Shown here: positions 8,120 through 16,708 of the stretch, in pieces
Layout of the letters: each line of letters starts with the position of its first letter
How positions within the stretch are numbered: position 1 is the first letter of the stretch
Source: Saccharothrix sp. ST-888
GTDB taxonomy: Bacteria > Actinomycetota > Actinomycetes > Streptomycetales > Streptomycetaceae
Assembly (NCBI RefSeq): GCF_000955975.1
Contig: NZ_JYJF01000033.1
Location: 1-60,313 of the forward strand
Reading direction: 5' to 3'
DNA length: 60,313 nt
Position numbers and translations under genes: made by a program
The notes under the pieces: generated by a model
What the model saw: only the letters and a program-made list of their open reading frames with translations
What the model was told of the DNA's origin: nothing
Databases searched by the model: none

Positions 8120-8986
8120 TCAGCCGAGGACGACGGTGCGGCTGCCGTTGAGCAGCACCCGGCGCTCGCTGTGCCACTTCACCGCGCGGGCCAGCGCCTG
8201 GCACTCGACGTCCCGGCCGAGCGCCACCAGCTGGTCCGGTGTCACGTCGTGGGTGACCCGGGCCACCTCCTGCTCGATGATCGGGCCCTCGTCCAGGTCG
8301 GCGGTGACGTAGTGCGCGGTCGCACCGATCAGCTTCACGCCCCGGGCGTGCGCCTGGTGGTACGGCTTGGCGCCCTTGAAGCTCGGCAGGAAGGAGTGGT
8401 GAATGTTGATCACGCGGCCGGAGAGCGCCTTGCACAGGTCGTCCGAGAGCACCTGCATGTAGCGGGCCAGCACGACCAGGTCCACCCGCTCCTCCGCGAC
8501 CAGGTCGAGCAGCTGCTGCTCGGCCTCGGCCTTGGTGTCCTTGGTGACCGGGATGTGGTGGAACGGGACGCCGTACGACTCGGTGAGCTCACGGAAGTCG
8601 GTGTGGTTGGAGACCACGGCCGCGATCTCGATCGGGAGGGCGCCGATCCGGGTGCGGAACAGCAGGTCGTTCAGGCAGTGGCCGAACTTGCTGACCATCA
8701 GGATGACGCGCATCCGCTCGTCGGTCGGGTGGATCTGCCAGTCCATCCGGAACGAGGCGCCGATCGCGGCGAAGCTGGCGCGCAGCTTCTCGGTGTTGAC
8801 CGGCTGTTCGGCCGAGAAGTGCACCCGCATGAAGAACAGTCCGCTGTCGCCGTCGCCGAACTGCTGGCTGTCGATGATGTTGCAGCCGGTCATGAAGAGG
8901 TAGCTGGAGACCGCGTGCACGATCCCCTGCTTGTCGGGGCAGGACAGCGTGAGGACGTACTGGGTGCTGGCCGGCTGCTGTTCCAC
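8120..8986 (-). CDS. purU: Formyltetrahydrofolate deformylase
   Basis: PurU hydrolyses 10-formyltetrahydrofolate to formate and tetrahydrofolate, balancing one-carbon pools. The 288-residue length is normal. An N-terminal ACT regulatory domain (YVLTLSCPDKQGIVHAVSSY) is followed by the formyltransferase fold with VVSNHTDF, then the catalytic region KALSGRVINIHHSFLPSFKG and GVKLIGATAHYVTADLDEGP, carrying the family His and Asp residues. The start is a GTG at 8986. It is convergent with the anti-sigma gene; the 32-bp gap holds only a weak GC hairpin. Confidence 0.95.
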   Translation of the reverse strand: MEQQPASTQYVLTLSCPDKQGIVHAVSSYLFMTGCNIIDSQQFGDGDSGLFFMRVHFSAEQPVNTEKLRASFAAIGASFRMDWQIHPTDERMRVILMVSKFGHCLNDLLFRTRIGALPIEIAAVVSNHTDFRELTESYGVPFHHIPVTKDTKAEAEQQLLDLVAEERVDLVVLARYMQVLSDDLCKALSGRVINIHHSFLPSFKGAKPYHQAHARGVKLIGATAHYVTADLDEGPIIEQEVARVTHDVTPDQLVALGRDVECQALARAVKWHSERRVLLNGSRTVVLG

Positions 8987-9202
8987 GGTGTGGGGTTCCC
9001 GTTCTGAGGTCGGTGGGTGCGCAGGCGGTCCAGGGTGTCACATATCGGACGCCGCTCGTCGCACTGCCCGTCATCCGGAACGCGCTCCCCGCCGGGGCGC
9101 GGGACCCCGTGCGGGCCGGAGAGCGGGGACGGTCGGCGCCCGCCCCGCGAGCGGCTGCCCGCGCCCTGCCGGGCACCGCCCCTGGACGGCCGCCCCCGGC
9201 GG

Positions 9203-9721
9203 CTAGACGATCCTGGTGAGGATGCGGAGCACCTCCAGCGAACGCGGCGCCGCGTCCGGGTCGTCGCCGTCGCTCACCGCCAGCGCCACATGCGCCTCAC
9301 GGGCCGCCCGGACGGCCTCCGGCCAGTCCGGGTGGGCCAGGTAGCTCGCGGCGGGGGCGTCCGCGCCGACGGCGTGCAGGATGCGCAGCACCCGGAGGAC
9401 CGCATGGTCCACCAGCGCCGCCTCGGCGGCGTCCCGGAAGATGGTGCCGACGTACTTCTCGGCCGACCAGCGGTCCAGCCAGGTGTCCTCCACCAGCCGG
9501 TAGACGGCGTCGGTCACATCGCCGTAGCCGCCGTGCCCGGCCAGCCAGGTCTGCTGCTGGAAGGCGGGGTCGGACAGCATGTGCAGCGCGGAGCGGAGTC
9601 GGGATCGCCAGCGCCACCAGGGCAGGTCGTTGAGCGGCATGCCGCCCATCGTGCTGGAGCGGTGCGCGCCACGAGAAGAGTTTCGGGCAGACCGGTACGA
9701 AGAATCTGAAGTGGCGGACAT
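9203..9721 (-). CDS. Conserved Streptomyces protein (SCO4402-like family)
   Basis: A 172-residue soluble protein with no membrane segment or catalytic motif I recognise. The core, from MGGMPLNDLPWWRWRS through YGDVTDAVYRLVEDTWL to EVLRILTRI, matches my memory of a protein conserved across Streptomyces at this position. The function is unknown. The ATG at 9721 sits 8 nt after TACGAT (9730-9735 on the minus strand), which would suit a leaderless message. An internal ATG at 9649, where conservation begins, is the alternative start. It is divergent from the substrate-binding lipoprotein gene. Confidence 0.7.
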   Translation of the reverse strand: MSATSDSSYRSARNSSRGAHRSSTMGGMPLNDLPWWRWRSRLRSALHMLSDPAFQQQTWLAGHGGYGDVTDAVYRLVEDTWLDRWSAEKYVGTIFRDAAEAALVDHAVLRVLRILHAVGADAPAASYLAHPDWPEAVRAAREAHVALAVSDGDDPDAAPRSLEVLRILTRIV

Positions 9722-9754
9722 GAGCAACGATCGTACGTTCCCCCACGGTTAGCC

Positions 9755-9776
9755 CTCTACACGCGCTCTACACGCG
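9755..9776. repeat. Perfect 11-bp tandem direct repeat in a divergent promoter region
   Basis: CTCTACACGCG occurs twice in a row at 9755-9765 and 9766-9776, between two divergent genes. Repeats with an 11-bp phase place both copies on nearly the same face of the helix, as expected for cooperative regulator binding. No regulator is identified. Confidence 0.5.
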
Positions 9777-9907
9777 TCGTTCCATGATCACACCTGGAGT
9801 TCCTGGTCAGTTGGTCCGGCATTCACCCGACGTCCCTCTCCCTGCACCCGGCCCGGTCAAGGCTGAACGGCGCCGTACGCGAGTGACCCGGGAAGGGGCA
9901 CACCAGC

Positions 9908-11221
9908 ATGGAACCGAGCGGACATCCCGAACAGCGGCACTCGACCGGTGCCCGGCGGTCCGTGCGCCACCCCCGGCGCACCTTAAGGGCGCTGGCCGCG
10001 ACCGCCGCGCTGCTGCCCGCGCTCCTCACCGCCTCGGCCTGCGGTGGCCCCGCCGACGCCGTCGCCAACGCCGACCGGCCGGTGACCCTGATGACCTGGG
10101 CGCCCGCCGACACCGGTTCCGCCGACCGGCCCGGTATGACCGCACTCGCCCAGGCGATCGGCCGCGAACTCAACGCCACGGGCGGCCTGGCCGGCCACCC
10201 GGTCACCATCCTGACCTGCAACGAGCACAACACCGCCGACGGCGCCACCGCCTGTGCCCAGCAGGCGGTCACCGCCCACGCCGTCGCCGTGGTCGGTTCG
10301 TACAGCCAGTACGGCAGCAACTTCATCCCCGCACTGGAGGCCGCCGGGATCCCGTACATCGGCGGGTACGGGCTCTCCACCCCGGAGTTCAGCAGCCCGC
10401 TCTCCTACCCCGTGGACGGCGGGCTGCCCGCGCTGATCGCGGGCAGCGGACTCCAACTGGTCGAGGCGGGCTGCCGGACGGTCACCCTGATCCGCCCCGA
10501 CACCCGGGCGGGCGACACCCTGCTCGGCTACCTCGCCGGGGCGCTCAAGTCCGCCAACGTCAAGCTGGTCGACCTCAGGGCGCCCGAGCAGTCCAGCGAC
10601 TACGCCGCCATCGCGGCCAAGGCCATCGGCGGGGACAGGCCAGGCAGCTGCATCACCAGCGCACTCGGCGCCGAAGCCACCTCCAACCTGCTCGACCCGT
10701 ACCGGCGGCTCGGGCCCAGGAACACCGTGCTGGCCTCGGTGATCGGCAGCTTCCAGCAGTCGGTGGTCGACTCCACCGGCGGCGACAGCGGGCCGCTCGG
10801 CGGCGCCTACGCGACCGGCTGGTACCCGCCCGAGAGCTCGCACGTCTGGGACGCGCTGCGGGCGACCGTGCACGGGTACGGCAGCAGCGACGCCCCGATC
10901 GACGTCTCCGACCCCGGCGTGCAGACCACCTGGGTCGCGTATGAGGTCGTCCGGCAGGCCGCCGCACGGATCGGCGACGGGAAGCCGCTCACCACGAAGA
11001 CGCTCCGCAACGTCCTGGACGGCGGCGAGCCGATCGACACCGCCGGTGCCACCCCGCCGCTCGCCTGGGGCACGACCAGCATGCTGGCCAGCGCGGACTC
11101 GCCCCGGCTGGTGAACACCTCGGTCACCTACCAGCAGGTCAAGGACGGACGCCTGACCGAGCCGCACCCGGGCTTCGTCGACGTCCGCTGGGTCCTCGCC
11201 GGCGACAAGCCGCCGGCCTAG
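9908..11221 (+). CDS. Substrate-binding lipoprotein of the branched-chain-amino-acid type (periplasmic-binding fold I)
   Basis: A 437-residue exported lipoprotein. The signal peptide has an arginine-rich N region, a hydrophobic core (ALAATAALLPALL) and the lipobox TASAC near residue 45, so it should be anchored to the outer face of the membrane. The mature part resembles Leu/Ile/Val-binding proteins (GREL...TGGLAGHPVTILTCNE, VVGSYSQYGSNFIPALEAAG, GYLAGALKSANVKLVDLRAP). No permease or ATPase genes are nearby, so it may serve a distant transporter or act as a sensor. It is convergent with the Q/P/G-rich protein gene. Confidence 0.8.
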   Translation: MEPSGHPEQRHSTGARRSVRHPRRTLRALAATAALLPALLTASACGGPADAVANADRPVTLMTWAPADTGSADRPGMTALAQAIGRELNATGGLAGHPVTILTCNEHNTADGATACAQQAVTAHAVAVVGSYSQYGSNFIPALEAAGIPYIGGYGLSTPEFSSPLSYPVDGGLPALIAGSGLQLVEAGCRTVTLIRPDTRAGDTLLGYLAGALKSANVKLVDLRAPEQSSDYAAIAAKAIGGDRPGSCITSALGAEATSNLLDPYRRLGPRNTVLASVIGSFQQSVVDSTGGDSGPLGGAYATGWYPPESSHVWDALRATVHGYGSSDAPIDVSDPGVQTTWVAYEVVRQAAARIGDGKPLTTKTLRNVLDGGEPIDTAGATPPLAWGTTSMLASADSPRLVNTSVTYQQVKDGRLTEPHPGFVDVRWVLAGDKPPA

Positions 11222-11276
11222 GCACCCGTCCGGCCGGACCGCCGCCGTCCCCGGAACGGCCTCGCCGGCCCCGGGC

Positions 11277-12548
11277 TCAGAGCTCGCTCTTGTCCTTGGT
11301 GGGCAGGCCGGTCTGGGACGCGACGGCGTTCCAGAGGGTGGCGGCCTGGGTCTTGGCCGTGGTCGCCGTACCGCTGGCGTCGTTGGCCGCCTTGAGGTGC
11401 GGGTTGTCCTTCTTGGACGGGTCGCAGGAGGCGATCGAGTCACCGGCCCAGCCCGCGTACTCGCGGTCGGCGGTGGCGGACGCCTGCCAGGCCTTCTGCA
11501 GCTGCTCGACCAGTTGCGCGCCGCTCGGGAGCTTGTCGACCTTCAGCCCGTTCAGCCCGGCGACCAACTGGTCACGCTGGGCGGCCGCCTGGGTGAGCGC
11601 CTGCTGCGAGTCCGGCAGCTGCTGGCACTTGCCGACCGCGTCCACCGCCCCGATGACGGCCTGGCGGCTGGAACTGGCCTTGCCCAGCAGGTCGGAGAGC
11701 GCCTGGGCCTGGGCCTTCAGCGCCGGGTCGGCCGCCGCGGCGCTGCCACCGGCGGACGGCCTCGCCGAGCTGTCGGCGACCTTGGCCACCGGCGTCGTCT
11801 TGGCGCCGGTACCACCGGTCGTGTTGTCACCGCCGCTCATCAGCAGGGCGGCCACCACGGCCACCACCGCCACTCCGGCGACGGCTGCCCCACCGATCAG
11901 CAGCTTGTTGGAACGACGCCCGCCGCCGTCCTCCACGCTGGGCGCGTACGCCGGGGGCGGGGGCGGGAAGCCCTGCGCGGGCGCACCCGCGTACGGCTGC
12001 TGCGGCGGCCCGAACTGCTGGCCACCGAAGGTCTGCTGCCCGCCGTACGAGGGCTGGCCGCCCGCCGGACCGCCCATCGGCGGCTGGCCGGGCACGCCCT
12101 GCTGCCCGCCGAACGACTGCCCCGGGCCGCCGAACTGCTCAGGAGCGCCGAACTGCTCCGGAGCACCGAACTGCTGCTGCCCGCCGAAGGACGGCTGCTG
12201 GGCACCGAACTGCTGCTGCCCGCCGTACGAGGGCTGCCCGGCCGCCGGACCGCCCATCGGGGGCTGGCCCGGCATCGGCTGCTGGGGCAGCCCGCCACCG
12301 GCCGCCGGGTCGCCGGCCGGGTACGGCGGCAGGTACTGCGTCGCCGCGGCCGTGTCGGGCTGCGGCAGCTGCCCGCCCTGGTGCGGCACCCCGCCGCCCC
12401 CCAGGTACTCGGGACCGCCCTGGAACTGCTCGGTGGGTACGTCCTGCTGCTGCGGTGGCGGCGCGCCCTGCGCACCGCCCGGCTCGGGGCGGAACAGGTC
12501 GTCCAGGTTGAAGTCGTTGGAGCTGGAGTACGAGCGGCGCTGGCTCAA
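11277..12548 (-). CDS. Low-complexity Q/P/G-rich single-pass membrane protein
   Basis: A 423-residue protein in three parts. The first 190 residues or so are rich in Gln, Pro and Gly with degenerate repeats (GQQQFGAQQ, PEQFGAPEQFG, GQPPMGGPA, QPSYGGQQ). A single transmembrane helix follows (LLIGGAAVAGVAVVAVVAALL), then an external Ala/Lys/Asp region of about 190 residues that looks helical. The start is a TTG at 12548 behind GAGGA. Streptomyces encode several proteins with this layout and the function is unknown. The repeat region may be intrinsically disordered, and its length probably varies between strains. Confidence 0.7.
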   Translation of the reverse strand: MSQRRSYSSSNDFNLDDLFRPEPGGAQGAPPPQQQDVPTEQFQGGPEYLGGGGVPHQGGQLPQPDTAAATQYLPPYPAGDPAAGGGLPQQPMPGQPPMGGPAAGQPSYGGQQQFGAQQPSFGGQQQFGAPEQFGAPEQFGGPGQSFGGQQGVPGQPPMGGPAGGQPSYGGQQTFGGQQFGPPQQPYAGAPAQGFPPPPPAYAPSVEDGGGRRSNKLLIGGAAVAGVAVVAVVAALLMSGGDNTTGGTGAKTTPVAKVADSSARPSAGGSAAAADPALKAQAQALSDLLGKASSSRQAVIGAVDAVGKCQQLPDSQQALTQAAAQRDQLVAGLNGLKVDKLPSGAQLVEQLQKAWQASATADREYAGWAGDSIASCDPSKKDNPHLKAANDASGTATTAKTQAATLWNAVASQTGLPTKDKSEL

Positions 12549-12806
12549 CGCGATTCCTCACCTGTGCGTGGCACCTGGCATGCGCGGGCAGGCGACGGCA
12601 GCCGGGCGGCACCCTGCCGCCCGCACCGTCTCAACCGCGTCTGCACCCGGGCCTTCCTCGGTTCTTCCGCGCGCTCGCTGACGGCGGACCACGACTACTC
12701 GGCACGCTCGGCGGCGCTGACGACGCCGGACGACGCTTCTCACGCCGAATATCGGGCCCACGCTACCTGTTCACCGGCACGGGTGACTACGCGGGCCGGT
12801 CTTCTC

Positions 12807-14183
12807 TCACGCGGCCTCCACGTCGACACGGGCCTGGAACTCCCTGACCACCCGGTTGTCCCGGTACGGTTCGAGCCTGCGCCGGAAGTCGTCCAGGTAC
12901 TCCACCCCCCGGTTCGACCGCAGCCCGCTGAGCAGCCGGACGGCCTGCGCCCCGGTCTCACAGGCCCGTTCCACATCGCGCTGCTGGAGTTGGGCGGTCG
13001 CCAGCAGCACCAGGTCCACCGCCCGGCGCCGGACCCGGGTCGGCGGGTGGAGTTCGAGGGCGGTGCGGGCGTAGCGCTCGGCCTGGGCGGCCTGCTCCAA
13101 GTCCCGGTGACAGTGCGCCAGCTCGTCCGCCAGGTACGCCTCGTCGAAGTGGACGATCCAGTCGGGGTCGTCCTCCGGGTTGCGCTGCTCCATGGCGGCC
13201 AGCGCCTTGGTGGCCACCGCCTCGCAGGAGCGGGCGTCGCCGAGCAGGGCGTGCCCCCTGGCCTCCGCCGCGTAGAACATCGCCATCGCCGTCGGGGTGG
13301 CCACCGAGCGGGCGCCCTCCTGTGCGGCGCGGGCGAGTTGGGCGATCTCGCGCGGGTTGCCGAGGGTCGCCGCCAGGTGGCTCATCGAGGCGGCGAGCAC
13401 ATAGCCGCCGTACCCGCGGTCGTCCGCCGCCTGGGCGAGCCGCAGCGCCTGGATGTAGTACCGCTGGGCGAGGCCGGGTTGGCCGGTGTCCACCGCCATG
13501 TAGCCCGCCAGCTCGGTGAGTCGGGCGACCGCCGCGAAGAGCTGACGCCCGGTCTCCTCCCGGTACGCACCGCCGATCAGGCCGGAGACCACGCTGTTGA
13601 GGTAGTGCACCACCACCGGACGGACGTGGCCGCTGCCGAAGCGGTGGTCCAGCTCGACCAGCATCTGGGTGGTCGCCCGGATCGCCGCCACGTCCGCCGG
13701 GCCGACCCGGGGACCGCCGGCCCTGGCCACCACCGGGTCGGGCGGGGTGATCAGCCAGTCCCGGCTGGGCTCGACCAGCGCGGAGGCGGCCACCGTCGCC
13801 CCGGTCAGGAACTCGCGGCGGCCGACGTCACTGCGCCAGAGCTCGCAGACCTGCTCCAGCGCGGCGCTCAGGGTGGGCGCGAACTGGAGCCCGACGCCGG
13901 AGCTGAGGTTCTTGCCGTCCGCCATACCGATCTCGTCCACCGTGACGCTCCGGCCGAGCTTGCGGCCCAGCGCCTCGGCGATCACGGCGGGTGCCTGGCC
14001 GCGCGGCTGCTGACCACGCAGCCACCGGGCGACCGAGGTCTTGTCGTAGCGCAGATCGAGCCCGTGCTCGGCGCCGCAGAGATTCACCCGCCGGGCAAGG
14101 CCGGCGTTCGAGCAGCTCGCCTCCTGGATCAGCTGCTGCAAGCGCTCGTTGGGCTGTCGTGCGACAAGTGGTCTCGCGGCCAT
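12807..14183 (-). CDS. NsdA-like regulator with an N-terminal HTH-like region and TPR-type repeats
   Basis: A 458-residue cytoplasmic protein. The N-terminal 90 residues (QEASCSNAGLARRVNLCG, then YDKTSVARWLRGQQPRGQAP) resemble the DNA-binding-like region of the NsdA family. The remainder is alpha-helical with TPR-type repeats (GQPGLAQRYYIQALRLAQAA, ALLGDARSCEAVATKALAAM, ELAHCHRDLEQAAQAERYAR). In S. coelicolor the founding member NsdA represses sporulation and antibiotic production. This protein is a paralogue of that type, and a similar role is inference. Its start is an ATG at 14183, and it is divergent from the primase-domain gene. Confidence 0.75.
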   Translation of the reverse strand: MAARPLVARQPNERLQQLIQEASCSNAGLARRVNLCGAEHGLDLRYDKTSVARWLRGQQPRGQAPAVIAEALGRKLGRSVTVDEIGMADGKNLSSGVGLQFAPTLSAALEQVCELWRSDVGRREFLTGATVAASALVEPSRDWLITPPDPVVARAGGPRVGPADVAAIRATTQMLVELDHRFGSGHVRPVVVHYLNSVVSGLIGGAYREETGRQLFAAVARLTELAGYMAVDTGQPGLAQRYYIQALRLAQAADDRGYGGYVLAASMSHLAATLGNPREIAQLARAAQEGARSVATPTAMAMFYAAEARGHALLGDARSCEAVATKALAAMEQRNPEDDPDWIVHFDEAYLADELAHCHRDLEQAAQAERYARTALELHPPTRVRRRAVDLVLLATAQLQQRDVERACETGAQAVRLLSGLRSNRGVEYLDDFRRRLEPYRDNRVVREFQARVDVEAA

Positions 14184-14510
14184 GGGTTTCGCCTCCCCAC
14201 GCCCCCGGCCCTGACCGGCGGGCGACGATTCTGCATGCTCTGGTGCCGACGTGCCGACCGGTTAAGGCTTCTGACCCCAGATTAGCGATCAGCAACACCT
14301 GCGGGATACCCACGGTGACGACCCCACTCCCCGCGCGCCCTGCCAAATGCCCCTGTGCGCCCCCTGCTGCGCCGGGCGCGACCCCCATTCGACTGCACTG
14401 CGCCCTACCGAGGTTGGGAGCTCTCACCGGTACGGGTGACATCGCGTGCGGCACGCTGACCTCCCCGGCCCCAGCCGTAACCCCACTCACAGACGGTAGT
14501 TGAGCAGCAC
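14184..14510. promoter_or_regulatory. Divergent intergenic region
   Basis: These 327 bp lie between the NsdA-like regulator and the primase/polymerase-domain gene and must hold both promoters. I see no convincing -35/-10 pair, strong dyad or small ORF in it. Confidence 0.4.
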
Positions 14511-15206
14511 GTGGAAGACACCCCAGGAACCCAGGAGCAGGATCTGCCCCCACTGCTCATCGAAGCCGTCAGATACGCAGAGGACCGTCACTGGGAAGTC
14601 GCCCCCGGCGCATGGCTGATCGAGGGCGACGGTGCGACGCGCTGCTCGTGCGGTGAGCCGAACTGTGCGCTCCCCGGCGCACATCCCACCAGCGCCGACT
14701 GGCGCCGCCGGGCCAGCGCGGGCCCCGGCGTGGTCAGGCGGTGGTGGACGGAGAACCCGTCGGCCTCGATCCTGCTGCCCACCGGGCGCGCCTTCGACGT
14801 CCTGGACGCCCCTGAGGTGGCCGGCTGCCTGGCGCTGGCCCGGATGGAGCGGATGGGCCTGCAGCTGGGGCCGGTGGTGGCCGTACCGGCGGCGGCCGGG
14901 CAGACCGGGCGACGGCTGCACTTCCTGGTGCTGCCCGGGGTGCAGAGCAAGCTGCCGGAGCTGCTTCGCAAGCAGGGCTGGGCCGCCGGCCGGCTCGACC
15001 TGGTGGCCCGCGGCGAGGGCGACTTCATCGTCGCCCCGCCGTCCCGGGTCGGCGCGTACCGGTTCGCCCAGTGGGCCCGGCCGCCGTCCGCGCTGAACCG
15101 CTGGCTGCCGGACGCCACCGAGCTGATCAGCCCACTGGCGTACGCCTGCGGGCGGGGCGGGGCGGCACCGGCCGCGCCGCGGACCCAGCCGGTGGCGGTG
15201 CGCTGA
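14511..15206 (+). CDS. Bifunctional DNA primase/polymerase (Prim-Pol) N-terminal-domain protein
   Basis: A 231-residue protein consisting of little more than the Prim-Pol domain known from plasmid and phage replication proteins. Visible parts are a paired CxC-type element (TRCSCGEPNCALPGAHP), then ASILLPTGRAFDVLDAPEVA with the region where catalytic acidic residues sit, and DFIVAPPSRVGAYRFAQWAR. Stand-alone chromosomal copies are common in Streptomyces and their role is not known. The helicase half found in mobile elements is missing and no integrase is nearby, so this is probably not a recent plasmid integration. The start is a GTG at 14511 with only a weak ribosome site. Confidence 0.75.
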   Translation: MEDTPGTQEQDLPPLLIEAVRYAEDRHWEVAPGAWLIEGDGATRCSCGEPNCALPGAHPTSADWRRRASAGPGVVRRWWTENPSASILLPTGRAFDVLDAPEVAGCLALARMERMGLQLGPVVAVPAAAGQTGRRLHFLVLPGVQSKLPELLRKQGWAAGRLDLVARGEGDFIVAPPSRVGAYRFAQWARPPSALNRWLPDATELISPLAYACGRGGAAPAAPRTQPVAVR

Positions 15207-15297
15207 GACCTCCCCGGTCGGCCGTCCGGCCGCACGTGGACCACCGCCCTACGCCTATCGGGTGAGGGGCGGCGCTGCGCGACACCACGCGCGCACC

Positions 15298-15335
15298 TGA
15301 CGGGCCTTGTCTCCCACCGGAGACAGGGCCCGTCA
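15298..15335 (+). terminator. Intrinsic terminator-like hairpin after the primase-domain gene
   Basis: A 17-bp stem (15298-15314 with 15319-15335, one G-T pair) closes a 4-nt CACC loop about 90 nt after the stop. No T-run follows, which is common in Streptomyces. Confidence 0.75.
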
Positions 15336-15805
15336 GACGCATGTGCGGATAAGAGATCGGTGTACCCGATCGCCCATCGCGAAAGCCCCTCGTACGAGTG
15401 ACAGCGCTCAAGGATTGCGGTGATCTGCCGAGGGGAGGAATTCCGACGAGAGGGGCGGTCCGAGAGAACAGGAAGGCGGCGCAGCAGCGGGACACCGGGG
15501 CCGGATCAGGCACCAGGGGGCAGCAGGACCGGGGGATCACCGGGAGGGCGCTCGGACGGGGAAGCCGAGCGTGGTGAACGGGGAGAAGCCGGGGGGCCGT
15601 GACACGGATCGCGCTCGGGGCGGTCGGGTGGCACGGGCCGGGGGATCAGGGAGGGAAGCGGGGAGGGCCGCGGAGCCCGGTGCACGGGGATGCACCGGGC
15701 TCGCAGGCATTCGTCCCGGGCGACGGGGTGGCCGCACAGGCAGGGCATGCGGGGCAGCCACCGGACCGCCCCGAGGGTGCCGCCGGAACCTACGACTGCT
15801 GGAAC
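15336..15805. other. Purine-rich intergenic region
   Basis: About 470 bp with strong G/A skew on the plus strand, from roughly 15425 to 15670. Short frames exist (for example from GTG 15400) but their codon use is unlike coding sequence here. It holds the hairpin at 15673-15702 and the tandem duplication at 15785-15814, and nothing else I can name. Confidence 0.4.
15673..15702 (-). terminator. Perfect 12-bp hairpin downstream of dmdR1
   Basis: GAGCCCGGTGCA at 15673-15684 pairs perfectly with 15691-15702 around a 6-nt loop. It lies about 105 nt past the dmdR1 stop and fits a rho-independent-type terminator for that transcript. Confidence 0.65.
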
Positions 15806-15814
15806 CTACGACTG
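15785..15814. repeat. 14-bp tandem duplication at the dmdR1 stop codon
   Basis: GGAACCTACGACTG occurs at 15785-15798 and again at 15801-15814. The second copy contains the dmdR1 stop codon (TAG on the minus strand at 15806-15808), so a slip event duplicated the end of the gene without altering the reading frame. Confidence 0.6.
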
Positions 15815-16498
15815 GGTGACGAAGACGTGGGCCGTGATGTCCTTGCCCAGCTCGGCCGGGCTCTCGCCGCTGCCGACCAGCAGGCCGCCGATCCCGGTCG
15901 CGACCTGCACCGTCGCGCCCGGACGGACACCGGCCCGGCGCAGCGTGCGCATCAGGTCCTCGTCGGTCTGGATCGGCTCGCCGATCCGGCGGACCACGAC
16001 GCTGGTCCCGCCCTCGCCGGGCTGCACCGCGTCCAGGGTGACCAGGGCGGCGTCGAAGCCCTCGCCCTCCGCCTTGGGGTCACCCAGCTCGTCCAGGCCG
16101 GGGATCGGGTTGCCGTACGGGGACTGGTTGGGGTGGCCGAGCATGGCGAGCACCTTGCGCTCCACGGTCTCGCTCATCACGTGCTCCCAGCGGCAGGCCT
16201 CCTCGTGCACCTGCTCCCACTCCAGGCCGATCACGTCGACCAGTAGGCACTCGGCGATGCGGTGCTTGCGCATGACCCGGACGGCGAGCCGGCGGCCCTC
16301 CTCGGTCAGCTCGAGGTGGCGGTCACCGGCGACCTGCAGCAGGCCGTCGCGCTCCATCCGGCCCACGGTCTGGCTCACCGTGGGGCCGCTCTGCTCCAGG
16401 CGCTCCGCGATCCTGGCGCGCATCGGGGTGATGCCCTCTTCCTCCAGCTCCAGGATGGTCCGAAGGTACATCTCAGTGGTGTCGATCAGCCCAGACAT
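15806..16498 (-). CDS. dmdR1: DtxR-family iron-dependent repressor, DmdR1 type
   Basis: A 230-residue metalloregulator. The N-terminal winged helix (YLRTILELEEEGITPMRARI, then SGPTVSQTVGRMERDGLL) is followed by the dimerisation and metal-binding domain (MRKHRIAECLLVDVIGLEWE, HEEACRWEHVMSETVERKVL), with the Met, Cys, Glu and His ligands of the DtxR family. A C-terminal SH3-like domain ends in HVFVTQS. With ferrous iron it should repress siderophore and iron-uptake genes that carry iron boxes. No iron box was recognised inside this window, so its targets lie elsewhere. It is divergent from the SIS gene. An open frame runs antisense across the whole gene, as for adm in S. coelicolor. Confidence 0.93.
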   Translation of the reverse strand: MSGLIDTTEMYLRTILELEEEGITPMRARIAERLEQSGPTVSQTVGRMERDGLLQVAGDRHLELTEEGRRLAVRVMRKHRIAECLLVDVIGLEWEQVHEEACRWEHVMSETVERKVLAMLGHPNQSPYGNPIPGLDELGDPKAEGEGFDAALVTLDAVQPGEGGTSVVVRRIGEPIQTDEDLMRTLRRAGVRPGATVQVATGIGGLLVGSGESPAELGKDITAHVFVTQS

Positions 16499-16708
16499 CG
16501 CAGCCGGCTCCGTTCATCGGTGTCCTCACGCCAATTCTGACGTACTGCGGGGACAACCAGAGCCGCCCGGACCCTGTGCCCAGGGCATTTCGTCCCTGTT
16601 GACAGCAGGCCACCGCAGGCCGCACGGTGCTCGCCGTAGCTTTCTCCATTGCTTTTCCCGAACTGCGGTCCGGACCGTCCCGACCGCACAGCACGGTACG
16701 GAGATCTG

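Noticed and set aside
12060..12260. Possible CRISPR-like or satellite repeats in the Q/P/G-rich gene
   Set aside because: The repeats are irregular coding repeats for Gln/Phe/Gly/Pro motifs, with no constant spacer length.
14511..15206. Prim-Pol domain as evidence for an integrated plasmid or phage
   Set aside because: No integrase, Rep, Tra or attachment repeats lie nearby, and single-domain copies are common in Streptomyces chromosomes.
15298..15335. A riboswitch in the gap after the primase gene
   Set aside because: The only strong structure is a simple hairpin directly downstream of a gene, which fits a terminator; no aptamer-like conserved elements were recognised.
15400..15576. A short plus-strand ORF in the purine-rich gap before dmdR1
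   Set aside because: Codon use is not Streptomyces-like (poor third-position GC choice, many AGG and GGA codons) and no family is recognised.
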